DNA from: Cacajao melanocephalus
Lineage: Eukaryota > Chordata > Mammalia > Primates > Pitheciidae
Direction: 5' to 3'
Assembly (NCBI GenBank): GCA_963573385.1
Contig: CAUYLG010065661.1
Coordinates: 62,001-126,000, forward strand
Length of the DNA stretch: 64,000 bases
The position numbers and the translations under genes were made by a program. This document shows positions 44,509 to 58,147 of this stretch, piece by piece (within the stretch, counting starts at the first letter, position 1; each line of letters starts with the position of its first letter). Below the pieces are notes generated by a model that made no database searches, was not told the DNA's origin, and saw only the letters and a program-made list of their open reading frames with translations.

Positions 44509-45239
44509 TACAGGTTTTTAAATTCCTACTAGGTATCACCCAATATTTTCCATTAGTGTCTCATAATTTTATAAACAGGTTACTTTTATACCACATTTTT
44601 CATGTTTCTCATCTTGCTGAGTGCTGCCTATAAGTTGTATGAAATGTTTGAACATTGATTACCATAGCTACAAAGGCCAATGGAACCATCCCGATGGCTA
44701 TGTGAGCATGCTATCTTGAGTGTTTCCCCAGCCTCTGGCCTGGTATGCTCCACATTTCTTAAGATTAACAAAGTCCGGAAGTTGTGCTGAGTTTCTTCCA
44801 CAATGGGGAGAATGCCCTTTTCTCTCTCTCTTTCTTTTTTTTTTTTGTTACACTTGATTGCCTGACTCTCAAACAAGAGTAATATGGAACTAAGATTCTG
44901 AAAGTCCTTCATAAAATCAATTTCTACAGCTTTCCCCTGAAATTATTGTTTTGTGGTCAATAATTTTCCCTGAAATTATTGTTTTGTGGTACAAATACAC
45001 ACACTCATGCACCCTTGTATATATTCTATTGGTTCTGTTTCTCTGGAGGAACCTAATACAACTACCATGTTCGTGTTTAAATGTGGGTTCCTACATTAAA
45101 TTTTATCTTAACAATTTATAAATTCATGTGTGTATGCATATCTTAAAACTTTTATTATATATTATGTTCTGTATAGTAAAAACATTTATTATATTTTATG
45201 TATTTCATACAGAAATATATAGCTGAATAAATTATTATA
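44509..45239. other. Unassigned non-coding DNA with a short direct repeat
   Basis: A 23-bp stretch (CCCTGAAATTATTGTTTTGT plus GGT) occurs at 44935-44957 and 44968-44990, 33 bases apart. TTGGTTCTGTTTCTCTGGAG near 45030 resembles the 3' end of some MaLR-type LTRs, but only this end is visible. Confidence 0.45.
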
Positions 45240-45790
45240 AAATGAATAGATGTGTAATCACAACTGAGGTTAAAAAATTGAAGAATGTCAGCATGACCAA
45301 TCCTCCCTTCTTGCCACTCTCTGAAGATCATCACCGTCTACCTCTCTGACAGTTTGCTTTAGCTTTTCTATCATGAATTTTTAATAAATAGTCACACTTT
45401 ATATGTAATTTTGTACCTAGTTTCTTCAGCTTAATATGTATACGTGGTGTGCATACATTTCTACTGGACATGTATGTAGAGGTAAAATTGACAGAATGTT
45501 TTATATGCAACTTTGGTAGATAATAGAAAACTGGTTTCCAAAGTGCTTGGATAAGTTTATATTCCCTCTAGCAGTATATGTGATTCATGTAGATCTGCAG
45601 ACTTCCTAATGTATCTTGGAAATGTAGCCATTGTGTTGCGTGTGCAGTACTATTTTATTCTAGTTTTCATTAACAAATTTACCTAATAATTATGAGACTG
45701 ACCACTTTTTAATATGTACATTAGCCATTTGAATTTACTCTTTTTTTAACTCACAAAATTTACTAAGCTGAGCCTCTGCCCACATCTTTA
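45240..45790 (-). mobile_element. Old L1 (L1ME-type) 3' fragment, antisense
   Basis: Plus-strand text is the complement of late ORF2 and the 3' UTR: TTTGTACCTAGTTTCTTCAG, GGTTTCCAAAGTGCTTGGAT, TATATTCCCTCTAGCAGTAT, then the AGCCATTTGAATTTACTC region. Strongly diverged. Confidence 0.65.
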
Positions 45791-45821
45791 GAAATTGGAT
45801 TTTCTAAGTTTTTTATACAGT

Positions 45822-48265
45822 TTTTAGTTTTATTGATATATAATTGTACATATTCGTAGGGTACATTTGACATTTTGACACATGTACATAATATGTAATG
45901 GTCAGATCAGGGTAATTGGGATATCCATCACCTCATTCATCATTTCTTTGTGTTGAAAACATTCCACATCTTTTCTAGCTATTTTGAAATGCATATTTTT
46001 GTTAATGTTTGTCAACCTACATTGCTATAGAAGACTAGAACTTAACTTCTAACTGTATTTTTGTATCCATTAATGAAGCTCTTTTTCTTATTCTCTCCCT
46101 GCTACCCTTCCCTGTCTCTGATATCCACCATTCTATGCTCTACCTCCATGAAATAAACTATTTTAGCTTATCACACATGAGTGAGAGCATGCAGTTTGTC
46201 TTTCTGTGCCTGGCTTACTTCAGTTGACATAGTGTCCTCTAGTCTCATCCATGTTGTTGCAAATAATAGGATTTCAGTCTTCTGTATGGTTGAATAATAT
46301 TTCATTATTTCCATATACAGCATTTTCCTTATCCATGTATTTACTGATGGACACTTAGGTTGAAATTTATCTGTTTTGAAAATTAATTTTGAGTCTTTTT
46401 ATATGGACTTTACAAGATCTATTTTTCTCAATATGTCTTACAAATATCTTCTGCAACCTTACGATTTGTGTTTTCACTGTCATAATTGTGTCTTTTGGTG
46501 AAATAAGTTCTTAATTTAAATAGACCCCCAAATTACAAGTTGTTTCATTTTTAGTTAGTTCCTTTGGTGTTTGGTTATTTATTTATATTCATACCACAGG
46601 TAATAGACGCATTCTTTCATAATATCTTCTAGAAGATTATTTGACTGCCTTCCTTGTTTAGATCTACAATCCACTTAGACTTGATTTTTGTTTTTGGTAT
46701 CAGCTTGACTTCTGGAATATCATCTTCACTTCTAGAAATGAGCTTGACTTCTGGAAAATCTACTGTCACTGAGTAAAAAGATCATGCTTCTGCAGTGTAG
46801 TATAATGCCCACTTATACAATGTAAGTAGCAAAATGAATCAGCAATATTTTAAAACATATTAGGACAAAATTGAATTGATTCCAAGAATGCAAAGTTATT
46901 TTAGAATTTAAACTAAAATATGAATCATAATACATTAAATGTGTTTACATTAAATTAAATTAATACAGTAATTTAATACATTAAATTAGCACATTAAATG
47001 CTTTTAACACAACTAATAGATGATCTAATTTATATAAACAAAATGATGCAAAACATCATTTAAAAAACTCACCTTTAATTATTACAAATAGTAAGAGAGG
47101 AATAAATTGAGCTACCTTTGTCTAATATTGGCTGTGTTCAAACACCCTTCAGCAAATTTTTAATGTAATGTTGGAATGTTGAAATTTTCCAGTTAGATAT
47201 GTCTCAAAACAAGGAAATCAACTATCACAACTATCATTCATTATCGTGCTAAAATAGTTTGTTGCTCATGTAAAATTAAATAGATTTTTATATATTGAGC
47301 TTGTATTCCGCATTCTTCCTAAACGCACTTAACAATTCTAAAAATGTATCTGTAGATAGTATTTTTACTTATTTTAGATACATTTTATAGTTGTTAACTG
47401 CATTTAGGAAGAATGCTAGATACAAGATCAATATATAAATTTCTATTTTAATTTTATACGAGTAACAAATTATAAGACAGTTTAAAAATATTATTTACAT
47501 TAATATCACAAAAATAAAATGTTTAGATCTAAAATACAAAATGTGTAAGATATTTAGAATTATAGAAAAGATTAACAGAAATTGAAGAAAATGGAAATGA
47601 TTGGAGTAAACCATTTTCATGTTAATGGAATTAAACACTCAATATCATAAACCTATCAATCCTCTCAAATTGATATGGTGTATGTATATGTATATACTTT
47701 ATTTGCAATATTTGTATCTATATTTATAAAGGAGATTGGCCTGTAATTTTTCTGTCTTGCAATTTATCATCAATTTTGGTGTCAGGGCTAGTTGGCCTCA
47801 TAAAGTAATTCTTGACAAATCTTTACTTTTTCTATCTTCTGGAAGAGTCTGTATATAATTGGTGATATTTATTTTTTAAGTGACTAGAATAATTCACTTG
47901 TAATTCTCTGCACCTGAAGCTTTTCCTATGAAATATTATTTACAGATTTTATTTTTAACTTGTTATTTAACTGTTAAGATTTTCTGTTTCTCTTATTATG
48001 CTTTGACAAATTATCTTTCTAAGAATTTGTCCATTTCATCCAAATTTTTGAACATCTTTTTATAACATTATTATTTTGTTTGGGTTTAATTTTTATCAAC
48101 ATTCTAAATACACTTGTAAAGAACATAAATTCTTCAACTGCTGATTGCTCTTTTTCATAACCATCCAAATGGACAATTGGGTGAATTATTTTATTGTGTT
48201 TAATTTTTCTGTATCTTACTGATATTTATCTGTGTTTCGATCTGTTACTGTAAGAAATGGTTTGA
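45822..48265 (-). mobile_element. L1 (L1MA/MB-type) with an inverted middle segment
   Basis: Three blocks. 45822-46705 is antisense L1 from the 3' UTR (GGGTACATTTGACATTTTGA, AGGGTAATTGGGATATCCATC) into late ORF2, up to CTACAATCCACTTAGACTTG. About 46850-47690 reads ORF2 on the plus strand (AAAACAAGGAAATCAACTATC, then AACAGAAATTGAAGAAAATG). 47705-48265 is again antisense ORF2 (TTGTATCTATATTTATAAAG, GAATTTGTCCATTTCATCC). In L1 coordinates the middle block begins about where the right block ends, so the simplest reading is one antisense L1 with an inverted internal segment and a few hundred bases lost at the left join. Three independent fragments are possible. Confidence 0.65.
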
Positions 48266-48269
48266 TGCA

Positions 48270-48690
48270 CACATCCCCTGTTTCTGTGTGCTTTGCTCCA
48301 GACAGCTCACATCTGCAGTCTTCCTCACTGGAATATCCTTGTATTGTTGCAATGTGTTTTGCCCAGACGGAGAGCCAGAGCCGGAAGTACCCGGGAGTTA
48401 ATGTCTCCTGGGTGGCAAGACCAAAGAATGACTGTGGCAGGAGAATAAAAGCCTAGTTTTCTTGCTTGTAGGCAGGATAACGTTGGCTACATAATTCACA
48501 CTCCAAATTATCCCTCAGGATCATGCTGAAGCTAGAGCTATTCCTGAAGTTACAGCTTTGCTTCCACATTTCCCTATTGTTCCCTATAGGCTATTCTCTT
48601 GGTGGGTTTCTTCTGCTAATACATCCTTAGTAAGTTACTTGCATAGAGTCTGCTTCTGGGAAACTTGACCCAAAACAATGTTTGTGCTGG
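48270..48690 (+). mobile_element. LTR-like or other old insert, family unknown
   Basis: Less AT-rich than its flanks. It contains CAGAGCCGGAAGTACCCGGG and AGGAGAATAAAAGCC, and ends with a GAGTCTGCTTCTGGGAAACTTGACCC block similar to the 3' end of the insert at 2414-2859. No family assigned. The 74-codon frame at 48232-48456 is not a known protein. Confidence 0.35.
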
Positions 48691-51600
48691 AATTCCGTAA
48701 TTTAAAAATCTGGAGACATGGGAAAATGATCACTTGGCTTTTCTTAAATGTTAAAAGTTTATAGTCTAGTATTTTATCTTGTTAAAATGTTTCGTTGATA
48801 CCTGAATTCTGAGGAGAAAAATCTTGATCTTGGTAATCATGATGGAATAAAAGTCATGAAGACCACATCAAATTTGTGCTGTAGAGCAGGCTGTTATTCT
48901 GTGTAAGTGTTTTTTCAAAAAGTTAGGCATTTATAAGTTTTAAACATGTTTTTAAGTTGTCATTTATTTATATTATTATTTTTGTATATAAATACAGTTC
49001 CTAAGAGGTTTTGTTCTAAAAGAAAAGTTGCTTTTGGAAGTTTGAAAAAACAGACAAATAAACTAGCCTCCAGCATCAGTAGATAGGCTGTTTTTCTACA
49101 TATATTTTTAAAAAGTAAAAATTCCCTTGTCATATTTCCAAAGATATGTGGTGGTTGCTTTTGGTGGTGGTATATGTGTGTGTCTGTATAAACCAAACAC
49201 ATGCATATTCGTAAGAAAAAAGAAGAAGAATTATGACTGTCCTTCTCATCTCCCTTCACATTCTTCAAACTCCTTGGATAAGGAGTAACTCCAACTATTT
49301 ACAATTGATGAGAGAGTGCTGCAGAGAGAAACATAGGTGAGTGTAATTAAGTCTAATGTATTGAGGGTATTGTCATAATCATTCAACTTCAGCAAAAGAA
49401 ACAGAGAAGGTAGGAGAACAAGTAAGGCAGTATATCTGCAAAGACAAGAAAAAATGTTCTAATGAGAGAGTAATGATTACTACTGAGCTACTGAGATATT
49501 GAATAAGATAAAAAAAGAATACGTTGAATTTGGCAATTTATAAGCCTGGTTTCATGGAATACAGAAATGGATATTAGAGTCTTGTGGATTAAAATATGAA
49601 TGGGAAGGGAGAGAAAGAGATGTTCGTAGACAAATATTTTAGAAGTTTGGTTGTCAAAAGGAGCAGAAAAATGAGAAAAAAATGGAGAGCTAAAGGGATT
49701 GTTTCAAAGATCGTAAATTATGGAGCATGTATTTATGCTGTGAAAATAAGGAAGAGAAAAAAGAATTATGATTCAATAGGGAGTGTGAATAATATGATCA
49801 CAAATTCCTTGATAAGATAGAAGAGTAAGGTGTAACACATGTTGAGCATTTGTATCTATTAGGAATTCATTTGGAACAGTGGAAAGGAGAATATGGATGT
49901 GTATATAGCCATTACAATTGGCTTAGTGGTGGGAAAAAGAGATTGCAACTGATATCTAACTCAATACCTTGTATCTCTAACTTACTCTGCTTACAACAAA
50001 CAAGATATGGAGAAGCAACAAGCTCAGGGAAGTGAAGCTACTAGCACCATGAGTTAGTATAATCTGATTTTGCAGTAAGATAAAAGTGTACTTCCACTAT
50101 ACATACAAGTTGAAATAAAGAATGACTGGTTATGATAAAGATGAATCAGTTAATCTCTTTTAGGCAGATACTGAGAAGGTAAATCATGATCAGAGAGTTA
50201 AGTGGGAGAGTCCCACCAAAATGCAGTTTTCCCCTTTTGCTCTGTATCTTTTGGATTCTTTTACAGTTTTAACTCTTGCCCAATGCAATATTTCTGAAGA
50301 CCAACTCCCTGGTCCCTTGCGTCTCTGAAGTTCAACTTTACTTTGCAAATGCCTTCAAATCACTGACCTTTTGCTTTTGGCCATTTTGTTGAACCCCAAA
50401 TTGTCTTCTGTTAATAACCATGCAAAGAACATGTGTGTGGGGGCCTGTGCATGCACCCACACACAAACAGATACAAACACACATCCAAACACTCCAGACA
50501 AAACCTGATTTCACTCTCTAGAAACTCTTGACTGTGCTGCTCCCTCCCAGAAGACAGAAAAATATGAATTATGAAATGATGTTTTACCCCTGCATATATT
50601 TGCAGTGAATGTCCTGAGAAATCAAGACCCCCATATACACATATGCAGACATTCTGCCATTTTTTATTACCTATGATTTTTTTCTTATATTATTTTCTCA
50701 GACCTTTCTGTATATCTATTGCTTTTGTTTACTGGCTAATTTGATATATTTTCTATCATATTTTTTCAGGACTTCAGACACACCTATTTGTACATCTCTA
50801 TTCAATGCTCTCTGTGTGGAAAATGTTAGTTAGGAGATACATTTTAATTCAATAATTATATAAAATATTAGGAAACAAATTTTTATTTTTATTTCTACCT
50901 AATTTGGGAATATTATTTAGGTTTAACTGACTCACTTATTTGGAAAAGCTGACAATTGCTTAAAAAAATCTTTCTTCTAACAAATGTTTGATTGGTGCAA
51001 GTAATCAAATTTTATATTTCTACCTTTTTAAATATTAGGATTCTTATGGAAATTATTGTGATATAATCCCTAAATTGTTTCATTTTACATTTATAGCACA
51101 CATTTTCATAACAATCACTAATGCTTTCTGTGAATTTTTTCACTAAATTAGACGAACTTTTATTAAAAGATGCCAGTGATCCTCTACAGGCAGCAATAAT
51201 CAAGATTCTCTATATCTTCAAAATACATTAAAATTGTGTTATCTCAAAATAAAAAATTATACTACCATCAATGTGTCAGTTATATATTTAGCTCCAAATC
51301 CACATTAAATGGCCTGCTCTGTGATCCCGGAGACGGACCTATAAATGTTTCTCTTTGCCAGCTCTCTGAGGCTAAACTTTGTCAGTAGGTGCAGAAGAGA
51401 TGCTAAAAAGTGAAGGAATTTCTTTTTACTTCAGAGTCAGGTGAGCTCCTATAGGCAGACTCCTATAACATATGTGGTTTCTTCAGTGCCCAGCTCTTAC
51501 AACACAGCCAGTCTGCCATACCATGAGGCTTCTGCAGCACTTGGCTGAACAGTGAGGTAGACCAGTGCTTCCTCTGAGTGACCTACCCCACACCCAAACT

Positions 51601-53054
51601 CAAGGAGCTTTGTAGCCAGAGTGAATGTCTCCACTACTCAGAGTCAACGCTTTTTACTTTCCTATGAGATCTGGATTTCAATCTTAGGAAAATAATCCAA
51701 AATGGGAGACAACTCTTCCAAATGTATTCATTTACTTGGGCACTCTATCTCACCCTAGAGGTAATGTCTATATCCTACATTTTCTACTCATATTTTTCAG
51801 AGTTCTTTTTATTCCCTCTTAGACAATCCTTTAATTTTCTAATTCCCTATGATAAGTCAGTAATTCTTTATATCAAGCATTCCTCATTCAGATTACTGTG
51901 TGGTTTCTGTCTTCTTATTAAACCCCCATTAATACAATCAATAACAAAACTATATAGTGTGCATAACAAAACTATGTATACTATATGTCCTCTGTGATAT
52001 TTAAGATTCTTCAGTGTATAAGACAAACAGGTATCTGCATATAAGATATGCCTAAAATATCTACGGAGTAGTAGGCATGAAGAGTGGAAGGGAAGAGAAC
52101 AAATCTTTTGTTATTACAGCATTGGGAAATGTTTATAGTTTTAATAGCACTGGAAATTCACTGTTATTATTGCAAGTCATCTCTTCACTTGCTATCAGTA
52201 GGCCAAATTTTTACCATATTTTGTCCTTAATGTATTTTTTTCTAGACAAACGTTCTGTGTTGAGAACAATTTCTCAGTGTATATCACATTCAGGGAGATG
52301 ATGCTAGTTAAACATAATTGCTACTTTTTCATTTTGTATATTTTATATTTTACAGCTTAGTCTATGATATCATCTTTTTCTCCTAAATGTTTTTCTTTTG
52401 TTATATTGTTAATGTCAAAAAGAAAATATTTAGGTTCCAAATTATTTGATGTCATTGAAATAGCTGCATTAAGAAAATAAATTAGCTATCATGATATAAG
52501 ATTGAGAAAGACAGGTTTCACAGAGATTTTTGAAGAAAATAAACTAGGGAAATCTATGTTTCTGTGCATTTTGAATTGTTCTATTTTGTGATGTTGATTT
52601 ATTTTTCAGTTGCATTTCTGACATCTCTTAAAGGGTGGTCATGAAAATAGAAAATGGAAGAATTCGTTTTTCATGCTTACTATAGATAACAAAATCCCCA
52701 AGAATATTTCCAGTGTTCGTTTTATTTGTTCAATCTTTGAGTTGTTTGCATAATATATTCTGAGGATATAGAGATTTGCCAACAGTCATTCTAATCACAG
52801 TGATTTGTGTTTGCTTCATGTTGTCTCAATTTGAGTATTTGTGTTAATCAAATATATGCTTCCAAATAATAAAGGCTTACCAAATACAAAAGGAAATTAT
52901 TTATTTAAAGCTATCTATGTAAGTACAATATCCTCATACTCTGTCTTACTGGAAGATATTAGAATTAAACTAAAAGGTTTATTAAACAATTGAGATGAAT
53001 GATCTTCATTATTATTGCAATAATAAAATATTATAATGTTGATAGCATCAATTA
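48691..53054. other. Repeat-poor non-coding DNA (4.4 kb)
   Basis: No confident repeat or exon. Two more GC-balanced stretches, 50220-50560 and 51300-51650, may be very old inserts but have no diagnostic ends. The 102-codon minus-strand frame at 48960-49268 and the 91-codon frame at 51722-51997 have no domain. Confidence 0.45.
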
Positions 53055-53225
53055 AACATATTATGTCCCATTTAACATCATAACGATTTGTGAGGTGGGC
53101 ACTGGTAGCATTCTATTTGTGGATGAGGAAACTGAGTTTGAGAGAAATTGAGAGTCCAAGGTTACATGGCTTGTAAGTAGTAGGACAGATTTGAACAAGT
53201 TTGTCTGATTCTTGAATTTGAAAAT
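53055..53225 (+). mobile_element. MIR SINE
   Basis: CATTTAACATCATAACGATTTGTGAGGTGGGCACTGG (53069-53105), TGGATGAGGAAACTGAG, CAAGGTTACATGGCTTGTAAGTAG: clear MIR order on the plus strand. Confidence 0.85.
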
Positions 53226-53873
53226 GTAAGTAATACATTAATAAAAATTTAGAGTAAGTTCTAAATGTTCAAAAAGAGAAAGTTTCACATATTTTCAATG
53301 ATGGAATAAAGCTTTTTTCTCTTCCATTTGGAAGGAAAAATGAAAAAACTAAAAACATGCATTTAGTTCACTTTAGGGGAAAAAAAAAAGTTTTCTTAGT
53401 AAATACGTGAATACATTCCAAACAACTTTATTTACACATTACTGTTATCAGAGTGGCAGAAACTGACAAAAGCTATCAACACACAGGCAAAAGAGAGGAG
53501 ATTCTTTAAAGTAGCATTGCCAGGAAGTCCGTTCTCACCTACAGCAGAGAGCAGAGAAGCATCGTTTCAACTGAAAGTCTGAATTTCTGGTCTCTGCACT
53601 TTCCTCAGAGGTCACACAGCTGCAAAGGATGCCTTTGCTTAGGGTGAAAATTCTATAAGGTTATCTCAGAAAGTAGTTCTAGTTTTCCTCTAAGCTTATC
53701 TTCTGTTCCTGCATACTTCTGGCTATATGTAGAGCGATGGCTGTGCCTGCTGCTTCTCACGATTATCTGCAAACCATAAAGCACCTTGTAGGCATGATTT
53801 GTAAGGTAAATGAGCATTCACGCTGGGACTATATACATATTCATATATATATATATATATTTATACGTACATG

Positions 53874-53910
<37 letters not shown>

Positions 53911-55884
53911 AACCACAAGTATAAGCTTGGGAGCAAGTAAGACCTCAGCACATTCCTGTGTAAATACTTTGGGATAGAGCAGAATCAATCTTCAATTTCT
54001 CACACTAAGAAGAACTATAACAGAGGGCCTAACTAAAGTCCCACATTTGGCAAGATGAATGTGAAAATTAAAGTCGATTCAGATATTGACTCTTTATTTA
54101 GAAATGCTTTTGATTTTGTTAAATTTTGAACAAAATCAGTAAAGTCAGTTTTGTTTGTCTACAAAGACAATTTGAGCGCAAATCTTAAAATGGAGTTATT
54201 AGAGTTGAATAATATTGTGCTTTCCTAGCACATCAGTGTAGTTTAACTTTGGGAAAAGGAACTCAGGCAGTATAGCAACAAAGAACCCACAGATACTTAG
54301 TTTCATATTGAGGATTACTACATATCTGTGTTTTCTGAATAAATCAATGAAGGAATGAGGTTAGGTGGTAGGAAGAAAGGAGGAAAGGCTGGGTAGAAGA
54401 AAAAAGTAGAATAAGATGGGAGTTTATATATGAGTAGTAAGTGGCATGATTAAGAAATTCTTCTTTATGAAATGAAAATATAATCAATATATTTTGGGTA
54501 AGAATTGATTAAAAACTTGCTTCCAAAAAGGTAATTCAGTATTGAAGAGAAAATATTTTAGGGTACTACATAGGTCCCAGGTTTTGGCATGAAATGAGGA
54601 GGTAAATGTTAATGGAGTTTTCTAAATAAAAAGAAAGTGTAAAATAGTGCGCTGGTGTTTAAGTAGTTTATTGCTTTATACAAAGAATTTATCAAAAATG
54701 ACAATGAAACTAAGAGTAAATAAAAAGAAAACTAGGTGACAAAATTATCTGATTACTAGAAAAACTACAGGCCTTCATTCTTCTTATATTAAAAAAGTAC
54801 ATATTAGAGAAATGATGAAATTATTAAAATATATTATTGATTTTTAAGTCAGTACTTTTTTAGCAGCACTTATATACAAGGCACTGCGCATGTTCATTTA
54901 AAAATTGCTAAATTATAAGCTATATTTTTATACAGTTTTAAGCCCCTTCCTCATTGATTGCTTTATTGGAATGTTTTTCCTAGTGTAATAATAAAATATC
55001 ATTAGTGAGAAAACTTGAACCATTCAGTTATTATTTCCATCCTTCAGTAACCTTGGGCTTTTTAATATCACCTACAGAACAGTGCCAATTATTACAGCGT
55101 TAAAAACTTGTGTTGCTTCTTGACATACTTTTGAATTCTCTATTCTGTTAATAGCATTAATGTCAGAGCAAAACTCCTTTTAATTTAAAATAAAACTTTA
55201 TGGAGTGTGTGAATGATGTCTTTACTAGGTGAATACAAGTCTGTGTATTAATAATGTCATCTTTCAACAAAAAGTGAGCAGGCAACAAAAATTCTTTCTT
55301 TCAAGTTCTTTATAATAAATATAATTTCTTTTTTAACATTAGAAATATTGACTTTACAATTTAAAAATAAATATTTCCAAGATAAAAAGTCACAATTTTT
55401 GTTTATTTTACATTAGAAAGTAAAATATACTTTTCGTATAAATATTTTTGAAATTTAGTAGCTAAAATGCATGTGATTATTGTCTTAAACTATTTTAAAT
55501 TAACTGATAAGAGAAGTAATATTCCCAATTGCTAATAATTTTATGTAACTTAACATAATATTGTTTAAATTTATGCAAATATAACTATATAAATGCCAGT
55601 TCTATCTTTAAATTGTAGAAATTGGATATGATCAGAAAATTTATTTGCTTTGTATTCTGAAAGAATTTGATGTTAAGGGTAGAAATATGAAATTTTTGTC
55701 AGTATTTCCAAAGAAAACAAATAGAATTGTGTTAAGGAAAATTCTCCCTAAAGTTTGTGCTCATCATTTTCTATACAGACACAAAATTATTAGAAAAATT
55801 ATGGATTTTTTTCCTTATATGAACTGAATAGAAAGAATTCACTATAAATTCATGGCAGTGGAATGAATTTCCAAAAGACTTGTT
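53226..55884. other. Unassigned AT-rich non-coding DNA
   Basis: Contains the TA tract at 53842-53906. Around 53420-53810 the composition is more balanced, but no family, exon or RNA gene is recognised. Confidence 0.45.
53842..53906. repeat. (AT)n tract, two runs
   Basis: AT runs at 53842-53860 and 53879-53906, separated by TTATACGTACATGATTT. Long enough to form cruciforms. Confidence 0.95.
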
Positions 55885-55990
55885 CATTTCTTTATTCATT
55901 CTCTAATGCAGTAAATATTTACTGAGTGCCTATTATCTGAAACTCCCATACTATAAGGAACAAGAGACACCCAGGAAAGAAGCAATTATT
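55885..55990 (-). mobile_element. L2 3' end, antisense
   Basis: TCTTTATTCATTCTCTAATG, AGTAAATATTTACTGAGTGCC, then GGAACAAGAGACACCCAGG: the complement of the L2 terminus. Confidence 0.7.
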
Positions 55991-56062
55991 GCTTTTATTG
56001 GGTTTATGGTGAAAATATGAATGTTTTCAATGAAGATTAAGTCAAATATAAAGATGCAGCTA

Positions 56063-56220
56063 ATCAGCCAGCATGGTGGTACATATTTGTAGTCCCCGTT
56101 ACTTGGGAGGGGATGAGGTGGGACAATTGCTTGAGCCTGGGAAACTGAGGCTGCAGTGAGCTGTGATTGCACCACTGCACTCCAGCCTGGGTGACAGAGT
56201 GAGCCCCTGTCTCCAAAAAG
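56063..56220 (+). mobile_element. Alu right-arm fragment (AluJ/FRAM-like)
   Basis: CAGCATGGTGGTACATATTTG, GGGAGGGGATGAGGTGGGAC, CACCACTGCACTCCAGCCTG, then an A-rich tail that has turned into AAATC/AAACC repeats (56222-56260). Only the right half is present. Confidence 0.9.
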
Positions 56221-57682
56221 TAAAAAATCAAATCAAACCAAGCCAAATCAAATAAAGACATAGTTAAGAGGAAGGGCTTTAAGAAAACATAACTTCAGTA
56301 TAAAAGATATAAAAGCAAAAAGATGTGTAGATATATTTAGAATGATATCAAAACGCTAGAAAGTAAAATAAGAAGGTTCTTGACAAAGAAATATGTTATA
56401 AACACATACTTACAACAGTGACTAGATATTACATTTACATAACTTATTAAATGTCTGTGATTTACCCTGAACTAAATTAGAATAACTTATCTTAGAAAAT
56501 CAAGTAGGCTCCAGGAAATTTTTTAAAAGTTACCCTTTTTAACTTAATAAAATGCAAATCTCTTGTTTTGTATTTTATTCATTATGAATATAAATGTGTT
56601 AAATGGACAGAACATCTGAAATACTGTAACATCAAAATTATTTACCAGAAAAGTGGTTCCTGGATAACTTTCTTAGGATATCTTCTGGGAAGATATTTTA
56701 ATCAATCATGAAGCTGAGCAGTGTTCCAATTTATAATGGGATTTGACTCTTTTAGTGGTATTTTGTATTAATATTTAATTTTAAGCATTATAATTAGTTT
56801 TCAATGATGTATTAAACATCTGAGAGAACTCCAATAACAATTTCTTTGGATTTAAATGAATGAGAATGCAAAATTTTTGGACTGTGTTATGGCTATTTCT
56901 TTCCAGCCATATTAACAAGCAAGAACATTTGCTAGATAAAATTTTTGAACATGGTGGTTGGTATTAATTGTAAATGTAATAGAATGGATTAGCATGTGAT
57001 AGTCTGATTTTTCCGGTAGCAAACAGATGCAGTCTATGACTTCTTGACATCTATAAATCTATATAGTAAATTGAAAGTGAAAGTAAAAGTAGTGCTTTTT
57101 GTAGAAGGAAATAAAGTAGGAGCTAATTGTGTTCAAAATTGTTTTAAGGGCCTATTTTGATGATAAATGTCTTTAGAGTCTTTTGAATCTAATGCTCTCT
57201 GATTTAAGTAACACTGTGACTTTGCCTAATACAAAAACAATTGCAGGTTACAATGACATTAGGTAGAAATTATTGGTGAATTTAGGGATAGGTTGATGCA
57301 GAGACAGATAATATCAGGTGCTAGTTGAAATTGACTTGTCTGCATATGCTTGCCCTCCCAGGAAACATAGATTAAAGTTTTAGATTAAAAGACTATTAGA
57401 AATAAACTGTTCCCCCATAGTAATTAAATACATTTTTAAAACAGAAAACACAAATGTCAGCTGAAATTCATAATGGGTTTAAAGTCAATGCTACCTATGT
57501 ATAAAAACATTCATGTAAAATTTTGATTGAAGGCAGATGTTGAGAACCAACTAATTCCTTGCATTTCCAGAAGGTTGTTGATATAATCATTTGTGATTTT
57601 AATGTCTCAAAATGGAGCCACTCCTGTCAAGTGGGACTGAGCTCACAGTGAAGTCATTTTCCCCTCAAAGTGATTAATACGT
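56221..57682. other. Unassigned AT-rich non-coding DNA
   Basis: Nothing recognised after the decayed Alu tail. Confidence 0.5.
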
Positions 57683-58147
57683 GTGTGATAGACTGAGGTG
57701 GTAACACCTGCTGTTGCCCTATACCACCCTAGACCTGAAACCAAGAGAATGTGAATTCATAGGATGGCTGAGATGGTGAAAATGGACACAACTGCAGAAG
57801 ATCATAAAATCAGCAAGCACCTGACATTGTCTGAGATGCCTTTGAATTCTGCCAGTGAGAACTCTGAAGTCTTTTCCCAACTTGCCAACTGCAGCTGGAG
57901 ACTCTGCCCAAGAAAAGCAACAACTTCCCTGCAGATCAGCAGGGCTTCTGAACCCACTTCGCTCCTCTGTTATTGTGCTGCTCTCCTGAGCCATAGCTGG
58001 TATTCATTACCCCCTTTTTACTGCTGCCCATGTGTTGAATATTAATTGCATAATTGATGGTACTTTGCAATAAACTGTGAATTCAAGCATGTATAATTTG
58101 TTATTGAGTCATTGTGGAGCCTCGTGTCTTTGGTTAGAATTAGCACA
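57683..58147 (+). mobile_element. Probable solo LTR (ERVL, LTR33-like)
   Basis: Starts TGTGATAGACTGAGGTGGTA and runs through CCTAGACCTGAAACCAAG, ACATTGTCTGAGATGCC, CTGCAGCTGGAGACTCTGCC. It carries a TGCAATAAACTGTGAATTCA polyadenylation-type stretch near 58065-58084. The order and TG start fit an ERVL LTR; LTR33 is my best guess from memory. The frames of 91 and 93 codons inside it lie on opposite strands over the same bases and are not genes. Confidence 0.5.

Noticed and set aside
57719..58045. Opposite-strand frames of 91 and 93 codons as a small gene
   Set aside because: They occupy the same bases within a probable LTR and neither shows a domain.
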